Shown here: positions 16,468 through 24,972 of the stretch, in pieces
How the letters are laid out: each line of letters begins with the position of its first letter
Numbering within the stretch: the first letter of the stretch is position 1
Source of the DNA: Lachnospiraceae bacterium
GTDB taxonomy: Bacteria > Bacillota_A > Clostridia > Lachnospirales > Lachnospiraceae
Length of the DNA stretch: 64,000 nucleotides
Assembly: GCA_024683935.1 (NCBI GenBank)
Contig: JAIKXV010000012.1
Location: 1 to 64,000, forward strand
Direction: 5' to 3'
Program-made: the position numbers and the translations under genes
Notes under the pieces: model-generated
Databases searched by the model: none
Told to the model about the DNA's origin: nothing
The model's input: the letters and a program-made list of their open reading frames with translations, nothing else

Positions 16468-16795
16468 CCCTAAGAATCCTGAATTAGATATGCTTCAGAT
16501 CAAAGCAGATATATTTCTTTCAGAAAAAGCCATTGAAGAATCAAAATCCCAAAAGCCTCGCTATGCAAAGTTCCTGAGAGAGCAGGCAGCATACCATCTT
16601 CAACAGGCTGCTGAGAAATTGATTAAAATACAACTTTACAATTCAAAAAAGAAACTGGATAATGCCAAAATATATAAACATGGCATAGGTAGTTTGCTTT
16701 CTTATTCGGACGATATGGGCATTAGCATCTTTGTCCCTGCAAGTATACGAAAGAACGATGAACTTCTTACGTCTTGGGAAGCCGAAGGCCGTTAA
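16460..16795 (+). pseudogene. HEPN-domain protein, C-terminally truncated
   Basis: The 111-residue ORF contains the HEPN core helix YHLQQAAEKLIKIQLYNS and the following HGIGSLLSYSDDMGI segment, then ends at LLTSWEAEGR. Full-length relatives continue with a tyrosine and a further helix of about 30 residues (the RY-P region), so the last helix is missing; the stop lies only 6 nt from the convergent gene's stop. HEPN proteins of this type are the toxin half of HEPN/MNT modules, with the MNT antitoxin encoded just upstream, and only a relic of that remains here (16378-16467). A good RBS (AAAGGAG) precedes the ATG. FLREQAAYH contains an R-x5-H, which resembles the HEPN nuclease motif, but the position makes this doubtful. 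Probably a decayed module. Confidence 0.6.
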
Positions 16796-16801
16796 ATACC
16801 G

Positions 16802-18367
16802 TCAGACAGGGTTGTATCCCAGATCAAAGATATAAGTATGATCGTATTTTCCGCCATTTTCACGAAGGGCTTCCGTTACGCCGCCGCAGTTTCCGGAAGC
16901 GATCAGGGACTCGCATTCCGACAGAAGCCGTATGGTGCAGAGATATTCGGCTCCCAGCCGGAAGCCTTTCCCCTTTTCCTTGTTCTTTCCGTGAAGTTCA
17001 TACAGAAGCTGTCCTTCTTTTATGCTAAAGCGTTCCTGGTCTGTTGAGAGAAGGCGGTCACCGAATTCCGATTTCATTTTTTCAAATATTTCACTGTCTT
17101 CAGTAGAGAGATAAATATATTTATAATTCTTCCATTCCTTTTCCGCAGCCCTGATCTTTTCTATGACCATATCTGTGTCTGCATGAACAGAGTGACCGGC
17201 CATATGTGTTTTTGTATAGTCGGTTCCCCGGATAAGTACCCCCAGGGTATTCCCGGGATCGGGAAGGAATTTATCCCTTTTGTCATTGATATAATCTTCA
17301 ACTGCATTGTTAAAAATGCCCGTTTCCCAAATAAGTTCTTCTCCATCGGACATACTGTTCATAATAAACTGAAGGATATTCAGGATATTCATATTGGGGG
17401 AAAGGGTGACGGAATCACTTTCCATGACTTCATTGACAGTATAACTATGTGGCTGGTTGAAAAATTTCCCCCAGATATCTTCACCTTTTTCGTCGGAGTA
17501 TATATTATCGTCTGACCAGGTGATATGGAATACCGGGATATAACCTTTTTTCTGAACATAGCGGGATGCACAAAAGGCTTTATCCCAAATGCCGAAGATA
17601 CCTTCAATAGTCCAGGCGCCGTTAACGATGAAAAATTTCCTGCCTTTATTTTTTTCGCCCATATGTTTTTCACAGCAGAAAAGGCAGGTAAGGGTCATTA
17701 CTTCGTCATAGCAGAGAAGATGACTTTTAAGGTATCTGTCAGTATTATCTTTTTTCGGGAGGAAAAGATCCACATACAAAGTATTCAGGCCATTAAAAGA
17801 ATTTTTTAATTCTTCGTTGCATTCGTCGAAATAATTGATCTCCTTTTGCGGAAGATGGAGCACATCCATAAAGGGTTTCCAGTTCTTACCGCAGAGAATG
17901 ATCTTTTTTCCTGTCCATCTGTCAAGAGCACGGAGAAGAAGAACCGAATATTCATTACAGTCATTTAAGACCAGACAGTCAGAGCGGTTCAGGAATTCAA
18001 GGTCATAATCCCCCTTTCCGGAATAGGGATGTACGTAATAGGTGGGAATGTCTTTTAGACAGGTGATGTAATTTCCATCTCCGGCGGTAATAAGAACAAA
18101 GCCGGTTTCGGATATTATCTTCCGAGCTTTTTCAAAGCAGTCCGGACCGGAAGGGATCCGGATCTCAGCAGAGACCATGCCGGTATTCAGCAAAGTCCGG
18201 GTACAAAATGAAACAGTCTCTCCGGTATGGATCTCAATGATAAAATCATCATTGTGAAGTGATGAAACCGCCTGAATAAGTTCCTCACGGGACGGAACGG
18301 TTTCCGAATGGATGCGGTATATGTTTGCAGCAGTCTGGATTAGCATTTCTGTTCCATTGTAATTCAT
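16802..18367 (-). CDS. Fucosyltransferase-like glycosyltransferase (GT23/O-FucT-like C-terminal half)
   Basis: The 521-residue protein has a C-terminal region (about 370-520) resembling GDP-fucose-dependent enzymes of the GT23/NodZ/O-FucT group: LGVLIRGTDYTK (nucleotide-sugar arginine motif), YKYIYLSTEDSEIFEKM, and GFRLGAEYLCTIRLLSEC followed by LIASGNCGGVTEAL. The N-terminal part is unclear. There is no signal peptide. It lies just downstream of flagellin 2, past that gene's terminator, and points the same way. A TTGACG...TACAAT pair with 17-nt spacing (18384-18356) overlaps the first codons, so the true start could be the ATG at residue 8 or a later one. With the GT11 gene and manC it forms a plausible fucosylation set. 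Family placement is by resemblance; donor and acceptor are unproven. Confidence 0.65.
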   Translation of the reverse strand: MNYNGTEMLIQTAANIYRIHSETVPSREELIQAVSSLHNDDFIIEIHTGETVSFCTRTLLNTGMVSAEIRIPSGPDCFEKARKIISETGFVLITAGDGNYITCLKDIPTYYVHPYSGKGDYDLEFLNRSDCLVLNDCNEYSVLLLRALDRWTGKKIILCGKNWKPFMDVLHLPQKEINYFDECNEELKNSFNGLNTLYVDLFLPKKDNTDRYLKSHLLCYDEVMTLTCLFCCEKHMGEKNKGRKFFIVNGAWTIEGIFGIWDKAFCASRYVQKKGYIPVFHITWSDDNIYSDEKGEDIWGKFFNQPHSYTVNEVMESDSVTLSPNMNILNILQFIMNSMSDGEELIWETGIFNNAVEDYINDKRDKFLPDPGNTLGVLIRGTDYTKTHMAGHSVHADTDMVIEKIRAAEKEWKNYKYIYLSTEDSEIFEKMKSEFGDRLLSTDQERFSIKEGQLLYELHGKNKEKGKGFRLGAEYLCTIRLLSECESLIASGNCGGVTEALRENGGKYDHTYIFDLGYNPV

Positions 18368-18400
18368 TATCCTAAGTGCGTCAAAATACTCTACATATCT

Positions 18401-18430
18401 AAAAGCTCCCGCCTCTTACGAGGCGGGAGC
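18401..18430 (-). terminator. Strong terminator of flagellin 2
   Basis: A perfect 11-bp GC-rich stem, GCTCCCGCCTC with GAGGCGGGAGC (18405-18415 and 18420-18430), 4-nt loop, followed by TTTT on the minus strand. It lies 50 nt beyond the flagellin stop codon. Confidence 0.92.
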
Positions 18431-18480
18431 AGTTCCCAGGATAACTTAAAACCGAGTATTGGTTAGTAGTTATGCATGTC

Positions 18481-19584
18481 TTAGCCGAGCAGTGACAGAA
18501 CGCCCTGGTTGCTCTGGTTAGCCTGAGCAAGCATTGACTGGCCAGCCTGCTGAAGAATGTTATTCTTCGAATACTGTACCATTTCGGACGCCATATCGGT
18601 ATCACGGATCTGGCTTTCAGCTGCTGTGGTGTTCTCAACTACGTTGTCCAGGTTCTTGATGGTGTGCTCAAGTCTGTTCTGAACTGCACCGAGCTGAGAC
18701 CTTCTAGCAGAAACAAGCTTGATAGCTGCTGAGATGTTGTCAATAGCTGCACGAGCTGTTGAAGTGGTCTTAACGCTGATGTAACCGCCGCCCTTGATGT
18801 TGCCATCCTTCTGTGCTGCAGTATTGTAATGAGGAGTGATCTTACCGTCTGCACCAGGAGTGTTGCTTCCAGAAACTGCACCGATAGGAAGGATAGAACC
18901 AGCTTTAATGCTGTATGAATCTACGGCATTAGCTGCTTTAATATCCGCTCCTGCTATCCTTACGATAGATCCCTGATCGTTAACACCATAATGGAAATTT
19001 GTAACGATTTCGTTATTGGTAACTTTCTCATTAACACCAACGCCAAGTGCGGAAGCGGTGATCGAATAGATATTAACCGCAATCCTGTTGTTAGCGAGGT
19101 TATCTGCACCAACCTGAAGTGCAAAGGAAAGGCTTCCGTTCCAAGCTGAAACTGACTTTCCGCCGTTGTTTCCGTTTAAGAGATAAGTCTCATTAAACTT
19201 GGTTGTGGTTGCTACACGATCGATCTCGGTTGAGAGCTGTGCTATCTCGTTCTGAACGTCAGCCTTATCGGAAGATGACATCGTTCCGTTTGCAGCCTTA
19301 ACTGCCAGCTCGTTCATTCTCTGAAGCATGTCGTGTACTTCTGTAAGTGCACCTTCAGCTGTCTGTACTGCGCTTATACCATCTTCAGCATTTGTTGAAG
19401 CCTGTGTAAGACCCCTGATCTGCTTCCTCATCTTCTCACTGATGGAGAGGCCGGCTGCATCATCCGCTGCACGGTTGATCTTGTAACCGGATGAAAGCTT
19501 CTCAGTTGACTTAGCCTGCTGCCCAGTTGTTATGCCGAGCATTCTGTTAGAGTTCATCGCTGTAATGTTGTGCTGTACTACCAT
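18481..19584 (-). CDS. fliC: Flagellin, copy 2
   Basis: A second flagellin of exactly 367 residues, close to 94% identical to copy 1 by eye. It begins MVVQHNITAMNSNRMLGITTGQQ and ends QSNQGVLSLLG. The D0/D1 regions and the gap-free alignment show a recent duplication or ongoing gene conversion. Differences gather in the variable centre (for example NTAAQKDGN against NTTATADNN). It has GGAGG before the ATG, a sigma-28-like promoter at 19742-19769, a longer leader (about 150 nt) than copy 1 with possible hairpins, and a much stronger terminator. Two filament subunits could be mixed or differently regulated. Confidence 0.95.
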   Translation of the reverse strand: MVVQHNITAMNSNRMLGITTGQQAKSTEKLSSGYKINRAADDAAGLSISEKMRKQIRGLTQASTNAEDGISAVQTAEGALTEVHDMLQRMNELAVKAANGTMSSSDKADVQNEIAQLSTEIDRVATTTKFNETYLLNGNNGGKSVSAWNGSLSFALQVGADNLANNRIAVNIYSITASALGVGVNEKVTNNEIVTNFHYGVNDQGSIVRIAGADIKAANAVDSYSIKAGSILPIGAVSGSNTPGADGKITPHYNTAAQKDGNIKGGGYISVKTTSTARAAIDNISAAIKLVSARRSQLGAVQNRLEHTIKNLDNVVENTTAAESQIRDTDMASEMVQYSKNNILQQAGQSMLAQANQSNQGVLSLLG

Positions 19585-19741
19585 AATTTTACCTCCATGT
19601 TTGTTACTGACCGGAATTCCTTTTCCGGCAGGTACTTAGATTAAATTGTTATTCTGCGGTTTCCTTTTTTCCTTTCATGTGCCCCCTGGGTTAGCCCACT
19701 ACTTTGGTCTGGGGAAACAGTGCATTTGTGTTTACACTTTA
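19585..19741 (-). other. Structured leader of flagellin 2 (gene-free stretch 19585-19937)
   Basis: The 353-nt gap between flagellin 2 and manC holds the flagellin leader, its promoter and the manC promoter. Within the predicted leader RNA, CCCC (19714-19711 read on the minus strand) can pair with GGGG (19686-19683), enclosing TGGG/CCCA (19698-19687); nearer the start, CCGG...CCGG around 19617-19634 frames an AAAGGAATT segment. Two GGA-containing loops or sites precede the ATG, which could suit CsrA-type control as known for B. subtilis hag. This is inference from base pairing only. Further upstream, CCGGCAG/CTGCCGG (19801-19807, 19821-19827) makes another hairpin of unknown role. Confidence 0.35.
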
Positions 19742-19769
19742 ATTATCGGACATATATCCGATTCCTAAA
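19742..19769 (-). promoter_or_regulatory. Sigma-28 (FliA/SigD)-type promoter of flagellin 2
   Basis: On the minus strand TTTAGGAAT (19769-19761) precedes TGTCCGATAAT (19752-19742), the same arrangement as at flagellin 1. CCGATAA is the consensus flagellar -10 core. Confidence 0.65.
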
Positions 19770-19863
19770 CCCCTATATTGTATTAATTTAAATACATTTA
19801 CCGGCAGCGCTGTATGTTTTCTGCCGGCTGGTAATCCTTATTGTATCAAATTCCCCTTGTGTT

Positions 19864-19872
19864 TGCTATAAT
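19864..19872 (+). promoter_or_regulatory. Extended -10 promoter of manC
   Basis: TGCTATAAT at 19864-19872 is an extended -10 element (TGnTATAAT). No good -35 box lies at 17 nt, which such promoters can do without. GGAAAGGA at 19920-19927 and ATG 19938 follow. Confidence 0.5.
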
Positions 19873-19937
19873 ATCAAATATTAAATAAATAGAAACTGGT
19901 GCTGCTCTGTACCAGCTATGGAAAGGATACTTTCAAC

Positions 19938-21008
19938 ATGAAAAAGACCGCACTGATAATGGCAGGAGGACACGGAGAGAGATTCTGGCCCAGGAGCCGG
20001 AAGAACCTGCCAAAACAGTTCCTGTCCCTTACGGACGACGGAAAGACGCTGATACAGCTTACCGTAGAGAGGATCAGCGTACTCGTGGAACGCAAGGATA
20101 TATACATTTCCACAAATAAGGATTACGAGGATCTGATACACGAGCAGCTTCCGGATATCCCGGCGGACAATATACTCTTTGAGCCTGTAGGACGGAATAC
20201 CGCTCCCTGCATAGGAATGGCCGCGGAGTTCGTCTCAAAAAAGTACGAAGATGCCATAATGATGGTTCTGCCCAGCGACCATCTGATAAAATATGCGAAG
20301 ATGTACCAGGACACCCTGAATGACGCTTGCTACATAGCAGAACAGGGCTCCAACCTGGTGACCATAGGCATTACTCCCGATTTCCCCGAAACCGGCTACG
20401 GTTATATCAAATTCGATCCCGATGATGTTTTCGAGCGGGGATATAAGGTGCTGAATTTCACCGAGAAACCGAAGCTGGAGATAGCAAAGGAGTATATCGC
20501 CAGCAACCAGTACCTGTGGAATTCCGGAATGTTCGTATGGAAGGCCTCCTCCATCCTGGAGCGCTTTGAGAAGCTGATGCCGGATGTCTTTGATCAGCTG
20601 ACTATTATAAGAAACGCCATCGGCACATCACAGCAGACCGACATCATAGAAAAGATATTCCCCGAATTCCCCTCTATTTCCATTGACTACGGCATCATGG
20701 AAAAATCCGGCGATATCTACACTATTCCCGGTTCCTTCGGCTGGGATGATGTGGGCAGCTGGCTTGCTATGGAACGCATCAGAAGGACCAATGAATTCGG
20801 CAACATCATAGACGGCGATGTGATCACGATAAATACAAATGATTCAATTGTAGTAGGGAAAAACAAGCTGATCGCCTGTGTGGGTGTAAAGGATTTAGTG
20901 GTTGTCGATACGGATGATGCCACGCTGATATGCGCTAAAGACTCCACTAATGAGATCAAAAAGATAATTGAGAACCTGAAAGTTTGCAACAGGAATGAAT
21001 ATTTATAA
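19938..21008 (+). CDS. manC: Mannose-1-phosphate guanylyltransferase (GDP-mannose pyrophosphorylase)
   Basis: The enzyme makes GDP-mannose from mannose-1-phosphate and GTP. The start at 19938 (MKKTALIMAGG) is chosen over the upstream in-frame ATG at 19899 because GGAAAGGA precedes it and the family begins with this strand; this gives 356 residues. The signature GGHGERFWPRSR followed by PKQFLSL is at about residues 10-29, FTEKP near 177, and WDDVGSWLAM near 268-277. It lacks the C-terminal phosphomannose isomerase half found in bifunctional ManC proteins. GDP-mannose is the source of GDP-fucose and mannosyl units; the two fucosyltransferase-like genes next door make this context meaningful, though no GDP-mannose dehydratase or fucose synthase is in the window. 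Confidence 0.92.
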   Translation: MKKTALIMAGGHGERFWPRSRKNLPKQFLSLTDDGKTLIQLTVERISVLVERKDIYISTNKDYEDLIHEQLPDIPADNILFEPVGRNTAPCIGMAAEFVSKKYEDAIMMVLPSDHLIKYAKMYQDTLNDACYIAEQGSNLVTIGITPDFPETGYGYIKFDPDDVFERGYKVLNFTEKPKLEIAKEYIASNQYLWNSGMFVWKASSILERFEKLMPDVFDQLTIIRNAIGTSQQTDIIEKIFPEFPSISIDYGIMEKSGDIYTIPGSFGWDDVGSWLAMERIRRTNEFGNIIDGDVITINTNDSIVVGKNKLIACVGVKDLVVVDTDDATLICAKDSTNEIKKIIENLKVCNRNEYL

Positions 21009-21018
21009 AAGGACTGCC

Positions 21019-21079
21019 CGCTTCCCCTCATCCGCCCTTCGGGCACCTTCCCCCCAAGGGGAAGGCTCTGAGGGGAGCG
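21019..21079. repeat. Dispersed palindromic element between manC and dnaJ
   Basis: The 73-nt gap between two convergent genes is filled by a compact structure: an outer stem CGCTTCCCCTCA (21019-21030) with TGAGGGGAGCG (21069-21079), and two inner hairpins GCCC-TTC-GGGC (21034-21044) and CCTTCCCC-CCAA-GGGGAAGG (21046-21065). It can fold as a three-way junction on either strand and could terminate both genes. The CCTCATCCG, CACCTTC and GAAGGC pieces are shared with the element at 45310-45357, so both belong to one dispersed repeat family. Confidence 0.75.
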
Positions 21080-21080
21080 T

Positions 21081-22241
21081 TTAAAACAGCCCTTTTTTCT
21101 TCTTTTTCTTACCTTTTTCGTCGCCGGTTCCGGTCTTCTTTTCCACTTCATGCAGTGAATCACCGGTGAGCTGGTCAAACTGCTTTAAGAGATCCTTGGC
21201 GCTGGAGGTTAGTCCCGTAGGAACCTGTACCACCAGTGTTACATAGTGGTCACCCCTCATGTCCTTATTCTGGAGTGAGGGCACGCCCTTGCCCTTCAGC
21301 CTGATCTTTGAATCAGTCTGGGTTCCGGGCTTCACGGTATAAACCACCTTGCCGTCAACAGTATCAATAAGCACATCTCCGCCGAGTGCCGCCTGGGCAT
21401 AGCTGATAGGCGCCGTGGAGTAAATATTGTAATCCTGTCTCTGGAATATGGGATGTCTTGAAACCACAGCCTCTACCAGAAGATCGCCTCTCGGTCCTCC
21501 GTTTCTGCCGGGTTCTCCCTTTTCACGGAGACGCACCATCTGACCGTTATCTATTCCAGCAGGTATAGTAACAGAGAGCTTCTTTCTGGAAGCTGTATAT
21601 CCGGATCCGTGGCAGTCGGGGCACTTGTCCTTTATAACCTTTCCCGTACCTCCGCAGTCGGGACAGGTCTGGACATTTCTCACGGTTCCGAAGAGGGACT
21701 GCTGGGTAAATACCACCTGTCCCTTTCCTCCGCACTTGCTGCAGGTTACCGGTGTAGTACCGGGCTTTGCTCCTGTACCGTTACAGGTCTTGCAGGAATC
21801 CTTTAATGTAAGCTCTATCTCTTTATCACAGCCGAAAACCGCTTCCTCAAAGGAAATCCGGACAGAAGTCCTGAGGTTCGCGCCTTTCATGGGGCCGTTA
21901 TGGCTGGCACGGCTGCTTCTCCCGCCTCCGAAGAAATCTCCGAAAATATCTCCGAATATATCTCCGAAATCCATGGAATTGAAGTCGAAGCCACCGCCAC
22001 CGCCGGGGCCGTCAAAGGCCGCGTGACCGAACTGGTCATACTGTCTTCTCTTTTCAGGATCCGACAGCACGGCATAGGCTTCCGACGCTTCCTTGAACTT
22101 CGCTTCGGCGTTCTTGTCTCCGGGGTTCATATCCGGGTGGTACTTCTTCGCAAGAACTCTGTATGCTTTTTTTATGGCGGCGTCATCTGCATTTTTGTCG
22201 ACGCCCAGGACCTCATAATAGTCCCGCTTCTGTTCTGCCAT
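21081..22241 (-). CDS. dnaJ: Chaperone protein DnaJ
   Basis: DnaJ is the Hsp40 partner that delivers clients to DnaK and stimulates its ATPase. The 386-residue protein has the J-domain with HPD ([10 protein letters not shown], around residue 35), a Gly/Phe-rich linker (GGGGGFDFN), four CxxCxGxG zinc repeats ([32 protein letters not shown]) and the C-terminal substrate domains. A Lys-rich tail (KKKKKK near the end) is a little unusual. It is the last gene of the hrcA-grpE-dnaK-dnaJ operon, 16 nt after dnaK. Confidence 0.96.
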   Translation of the reverse strand: MAEQKRDYYEVLGVDKNADDAAIKKAYRVLAKKYHPDMNPGDKNAEAKFKEASEAYAVLSDPEKRRQYDQFGHAAFDGPGGGGGFDFNSMDFGDIFGDIFGDFFGGGRSSRASHNGPMKGANLRTSVRISFEEAVFGCDKEIELTLKDSCKTCNGTGAKPGTTPVTCSKCGGKGQVVFTQQSLFGTVRNVQTCPDCGGTGKVIKDKCPDCHGSGYTASRKKLSVTIPAGIDNGQMVRLREKGEPGRNGGPRGDLLVEAVVSRHPIFQRQDYNIYSTAPISYAQAALGGDVLIDTVDGKVVYTVKPGTQTDSKIRLKGKGVPSLQNKDMRGDHYVTLVVQVPTGLTSSAKDLLKQFDQLTGDSLHEVEKKTGTGDEKGKKKKKKGLF

Positions 22242-22257
22242 TAATACACCTCAAGGA

Positions 22258-24159
22258 TTAAACTTCTCTGTAGTCGCCGTCTACGACATCGGGGCCTGCG
22301 TCATCATTTCCGCCGGTGGTGCTGCCGCTGTCCTGGGAAGCTGAGCCTCCCATGCCGCTCATGTCAGGGCCGGGGCCGGCTGCGCCTGCAGCCTGTGCAT
22401 TCTCGTAAACCTTTGTAAAGAGCTTCTGTGCAGACTGCTCAAGCTTTTCTCTTGCAGCCTTGATCTCGTCAACATCTGCCTCAGACATTGCGGAAGCATC
22501 GGGATGCTTTGCAAGCACATCCTTCAGAGCCTGGAGATCTGCCTGTACCTCGGTCTTGTCGTTAGCTTCCAGCTTGTCTCCCACATCATTAAGGGCCTTC
22601 TCTGTCTGGAAAGCAAAGGAATCAGCATCATTCCTTGCGTCGATGGCTTCCTTCCTCTTCTTGTCCTGAGCCTCGTATTCCTGAGCCTCACGTACAGCCT
22701 TGTTGATGTCATCATCAGACATGTTGGATCCGCCGGTGATGGTGATATGCTGCTCATGTCCGGTACCGAGATCCTTTGCGGATACGTTAACGATACCGTT
22801 CGCATCTATATCAAAGGTAACTTCGATCTGGGGAACGCCTCTCATTGCAGGAGGTATTCCGTCCAGACGGAACTGTCCAAGAGACTTGTTATCCTTTGCA
22901 AACTGTCTCTCACCCTGGAGGACATTGATATCAACTGCAGTCTGGTTATCTGCCGCTGTGGAGAATACCTGGCTCTTCTTTGTAGGAATGGTGGTATTTC
23001 TCTCGATAAGCCTGGTAGCTACGCCGCCCATGGTCTCGATGGAAAGGGAAAGGGGAGTAACATCAAGGAGCAGCACATCTCCTGCACCCTCATCTCCTGC
23101 TAACTTTCCGCCCTGGATGGAAGCACCGATGGCAACACATTCATCAGGATTCAGGTTCTTGCTGGGCTCCTGTCCTGTAAGAGCCTTAACCTTCTCAACT
23201 ACGCAGGGAACACGGGTTGATCCGCCGACCAGGAGAACCTTGCCGAGATCCGAATTGGTGAGGCCGGCATCCTTCATAGCGTTCTGAACAGGGATAGCTG
23301 TCTTCTCAACCAGGTCATTTATAAGTTCCTCAAACTTAGCCTTTGAGAGATTCTCGTCAAAGTGCTTCGGTCCCTCAGCGGTAGCTGTGATGAAGGGCAG
23401 ATTGATATTAGTGGTAGTTGAAGAAGAAAGCTCCTTCTTTGCCTTCTCTGCTGCCTCCTTCAATCTCTGCATTGCCATGGGATCCGCTGAAAGATCAACG
23501 CCCTCCTTATCCTTGAAGGACTTAACCATCCAGTCAACTATTCTCTGGTCAAAGTCGTCACCGCCGAGCCTGGTGTCACCGTTTGTAGCCAGAACCTCGA
23601 TAACGCCGTCACCGATCTCAATAATGGATACATCAAAGGTACCGCCTCCGAGATCGTAAACCATGATCTTCTGCTCTTTTTCATTATCAAGGCCGTAAGC
23701 AAGTGCGGCTGCCGTAGGCTCGTTTATGATACGCTTAACCTCAAGACCTGCGATCTTCCCGGCATCCTTGGTAGCCTGTCTCTGAGCGTCGTTGAAATAT
23801 GCGGGAACAGTGATAACCGCTTCAGAAACGCTCTCACCCAAATAGCTCTCTGCATCTGCCTTCAGCTTTGAAAGTATCATTGCTGAGATCTGCTGGGGTG
23901 AATATCTCTTATCATCAATAGACCTGCCGTGATCCGTTCCCATATCCCTCTTTATTGAAGCAATGGTACGGTCTGCATTGGTGACCGCCTGACGCTTTGC
24001 AGGCTCACCCACAAGTCTTTCACCATTCTTTGTGAAAGCAACGATGGAGGGCGTGGTACGTGCTCCCTCGGCATTTGCTATAACGGTAGGCTTTCCGCCT
24101 TCCATAACTGCTACGCAGCTGTTTGTAGTTCCAAGATCGATTCCTATTATCTTACCCAT
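22258..24159 (-). CDS. dnaK: Chaperone protein DnaK (Hsp70)
   Basis: DnaK binds exposed hydrophobic segments of proteins in an ATP-controlled cycle. The 633 residues include [13 protein letters not shown] at the start, the phosphate loops [13 protein letters not shown] (about 170-182) and LVGGSTRVP, the linker [11 protein letters not shown], and a helical lid. The C-terminus ([14 protein letters not shown], ending DGDYREV) is of the usual disordered type. The upstream gap to grpE holds a dispersed repeat, and no separate CIRCE copy is seen there, so transcription should come from the hrcA promoter. Confidence 0.97.
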   Translation of the reverse strand: MGKIIGIDLGTTNSCVAVMEGGKPTVIANAEGARTTPSIVAFTKNGERLVGEPAKRQAVTNADRTIASIKRDMGTDHGRSIDDKRYSPQQISAMILSKLKADAESYLGESVSEAVITVPAYFNDAQRQATKDAGKIAGLEVKRIINEPTAAALAYGLDNEKEQKIMVYDLGGGTFDVSIIEIGDGVIEVLATNGDTRLGGDDFDQRIVDWMVKSFKDKEGVDLSADPMAMQRLKEAAEKAKKELSSSTTTNINLPFITATAEGPKHFDENLSKAKFEELINDLVEKTAIPVQNAMKDAGLTNSDLGKVLLVGGSTRVPCVVEKVKALTGQEPSKNLNPDECVAIGASIQGGKLAGDEGAGDVLLLDVTPLSLSIETMGGVATRLIERNTTIPTKKSQVFSTAADNQTAVDINVLQGERQFAKDNKSLGQFRLDGIPPAMRGVPQIEVTFDIDANGIVNVSAKDLGTGHEQHITITGGSNMSDDDINKAVREAQEYEAQDKKRKEAIDARNDADSFAFQTEKALNDVGDKLEANDKTEVQADLQALKDVLAKHPDASAMSEADVDEIKAAREKLEQSAQKLFTKVYENAQAAGAAGPGPDMSGMGGSASQDSGSTTGGNDDAGPDVVDGDYREV

Positions 24160-24190
24160 GATTTTCTGTCCTTTCTATTTTTTATTGTTA

Positions 24191-24249
24191 AAGATTCTTC
24201 GCTATGCTCAGAATGACACGAACACTCTTCGCTTTATTACGAATGACAC
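24191..24249. repeat. Dispersed short repeat, tandem copies, between grpE and dnaK
   Basis: The segment contains AGATTCTTCGCTATGCTCAG plus AATGACAC (24193-24218), then a diverged second copy (ACTCTTCGCT...GAATGACAC, 24223-24248). ATTCT and AGAAT at the ends of the unit can pair. A partial third copy lies on the other side of grpE at 24950-24966. Such TTCGCT/GCTCAGAATGAC units are known as dispersed intergenic repeats in many gut Clostridia. Confidence 0.6.
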
Positions 24250-24254
24250 CTGTG

Positions 24255-24917
24255 CTATTTCGCTACTCCTACCATTGAATGGCGGACCACACTGTCGTTA
24301 TATTTATAACCCTTCTGCAGTTCCTGGGCGACGATACCGCTGTCGTATTCCTCACTGTCAACCTGCATCACCGCGTTATGGAATTCCGGATTGAATTCCT
24401 GTCCCACAGCCTCAATGGGAGTAACTCCTATCTTTTCAAGCTCATCCATCAGCTGCCTGTAGACCTTCTTCATGCCGTCCATGAAGGGATCCGCATCTTC
24501 CCCTTCCGGACTGTCGGATGTCATATCCAGCGCCCTTTCGAAGTTATCTATGACGGGAAGCACCTTTTCAATGACCGACTTTGCTCCGGTCTCAAACATC
24601 TGCTCCTTCTCCTTGTCGGAGCGCTTGCGGAAGTTTTCGAACTCTGCCATGAGCCTTAAATTCTTGTCGTTAAGCTCCTCTATCTTTTCATCTCTCGGAT
24701 CCTTCTGCTCTTCTGCAGCCTCTGTCTCAGCACCCGTTTCCTCCGCTTCAGTCTTCTCCTCCGCCGGTTTCTCAGCAGCTTTTTCAGCTGTACCGGAGGC
24801 CTTGGCCTTTTCTTCCGCGGCTGCCTTTTCAGGCTTTTTTGTGCTTTCAGCCGATGTATCGATATTTTCTTTTTCGGGGCCTTCTACTTTTATGCCCGAA
24901 CTCTTTTTCTTACTCAA
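24255..24917 (-). CDS. grpE: Nucleotide exchange factor GrpE
   Basis: GrpE releases ADP from DnaK. The 220-residue protein has a long, acidic, low-complexity N-terminal part rich in Ala, Glu and Lys (residues 1-80), a coiled-coil dimer helix (LNDKNLRLMAEFENFRKR, about 84-101), and the C-terminal beta domain with GVTPIEAVGQEFNPEFHNAV and GYKYNDSVVRHSMVGVAK. The N-terminal extension is longer than in E. coli. It is flanked on both sides by dispersed repeats, unlike the other genes of the operon. Confidence 0.95.
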   Translation of the reverse strand: MSKKKSSGIKVEGPEKENIDTSAESTKKPEKAAAEEKAKASGTAEKAAEKPAEEKTEAEETGAETEAAEEQKDPRDEKIEELNDKNLRLMAEFENFRKRSDKEKEQMFETGAKSVIEKVLPVIDNFERALDMTSDSPEGEDADPFMDGMKKVYRQLMDELEKIGVTPIEAVGQEFNPEFHNAVMQVDSEEYDSGIVAQELQKGYKYNDSVVRHSMVGVAK

Positions 24918-24949
24918 TATGGTTTCCTCGCTGTGTTTTATTTATGATA

Positions 24950-24966
24950 AGATTCTTCGCTTCGCT
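24950..24966. repeat. Partial copy of the grpE-dnaK repeat
   Basis: AGATTCTTCGCTTCGCTC at about 24950-24966 matches the first half of the repeat at 24191-24249. It lies in the 55-nt gap between hrcA and grpE. Confidence 0.5.
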
Positions 24967-24972
24967 CCCCCG

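Noticed and set aside
19682..19714. Flagellin 2 leader as a cyclic di-GMP riboswitch
   Set aside because: The conserved GEMM core sequences are missing; only simple hairpins are seen.
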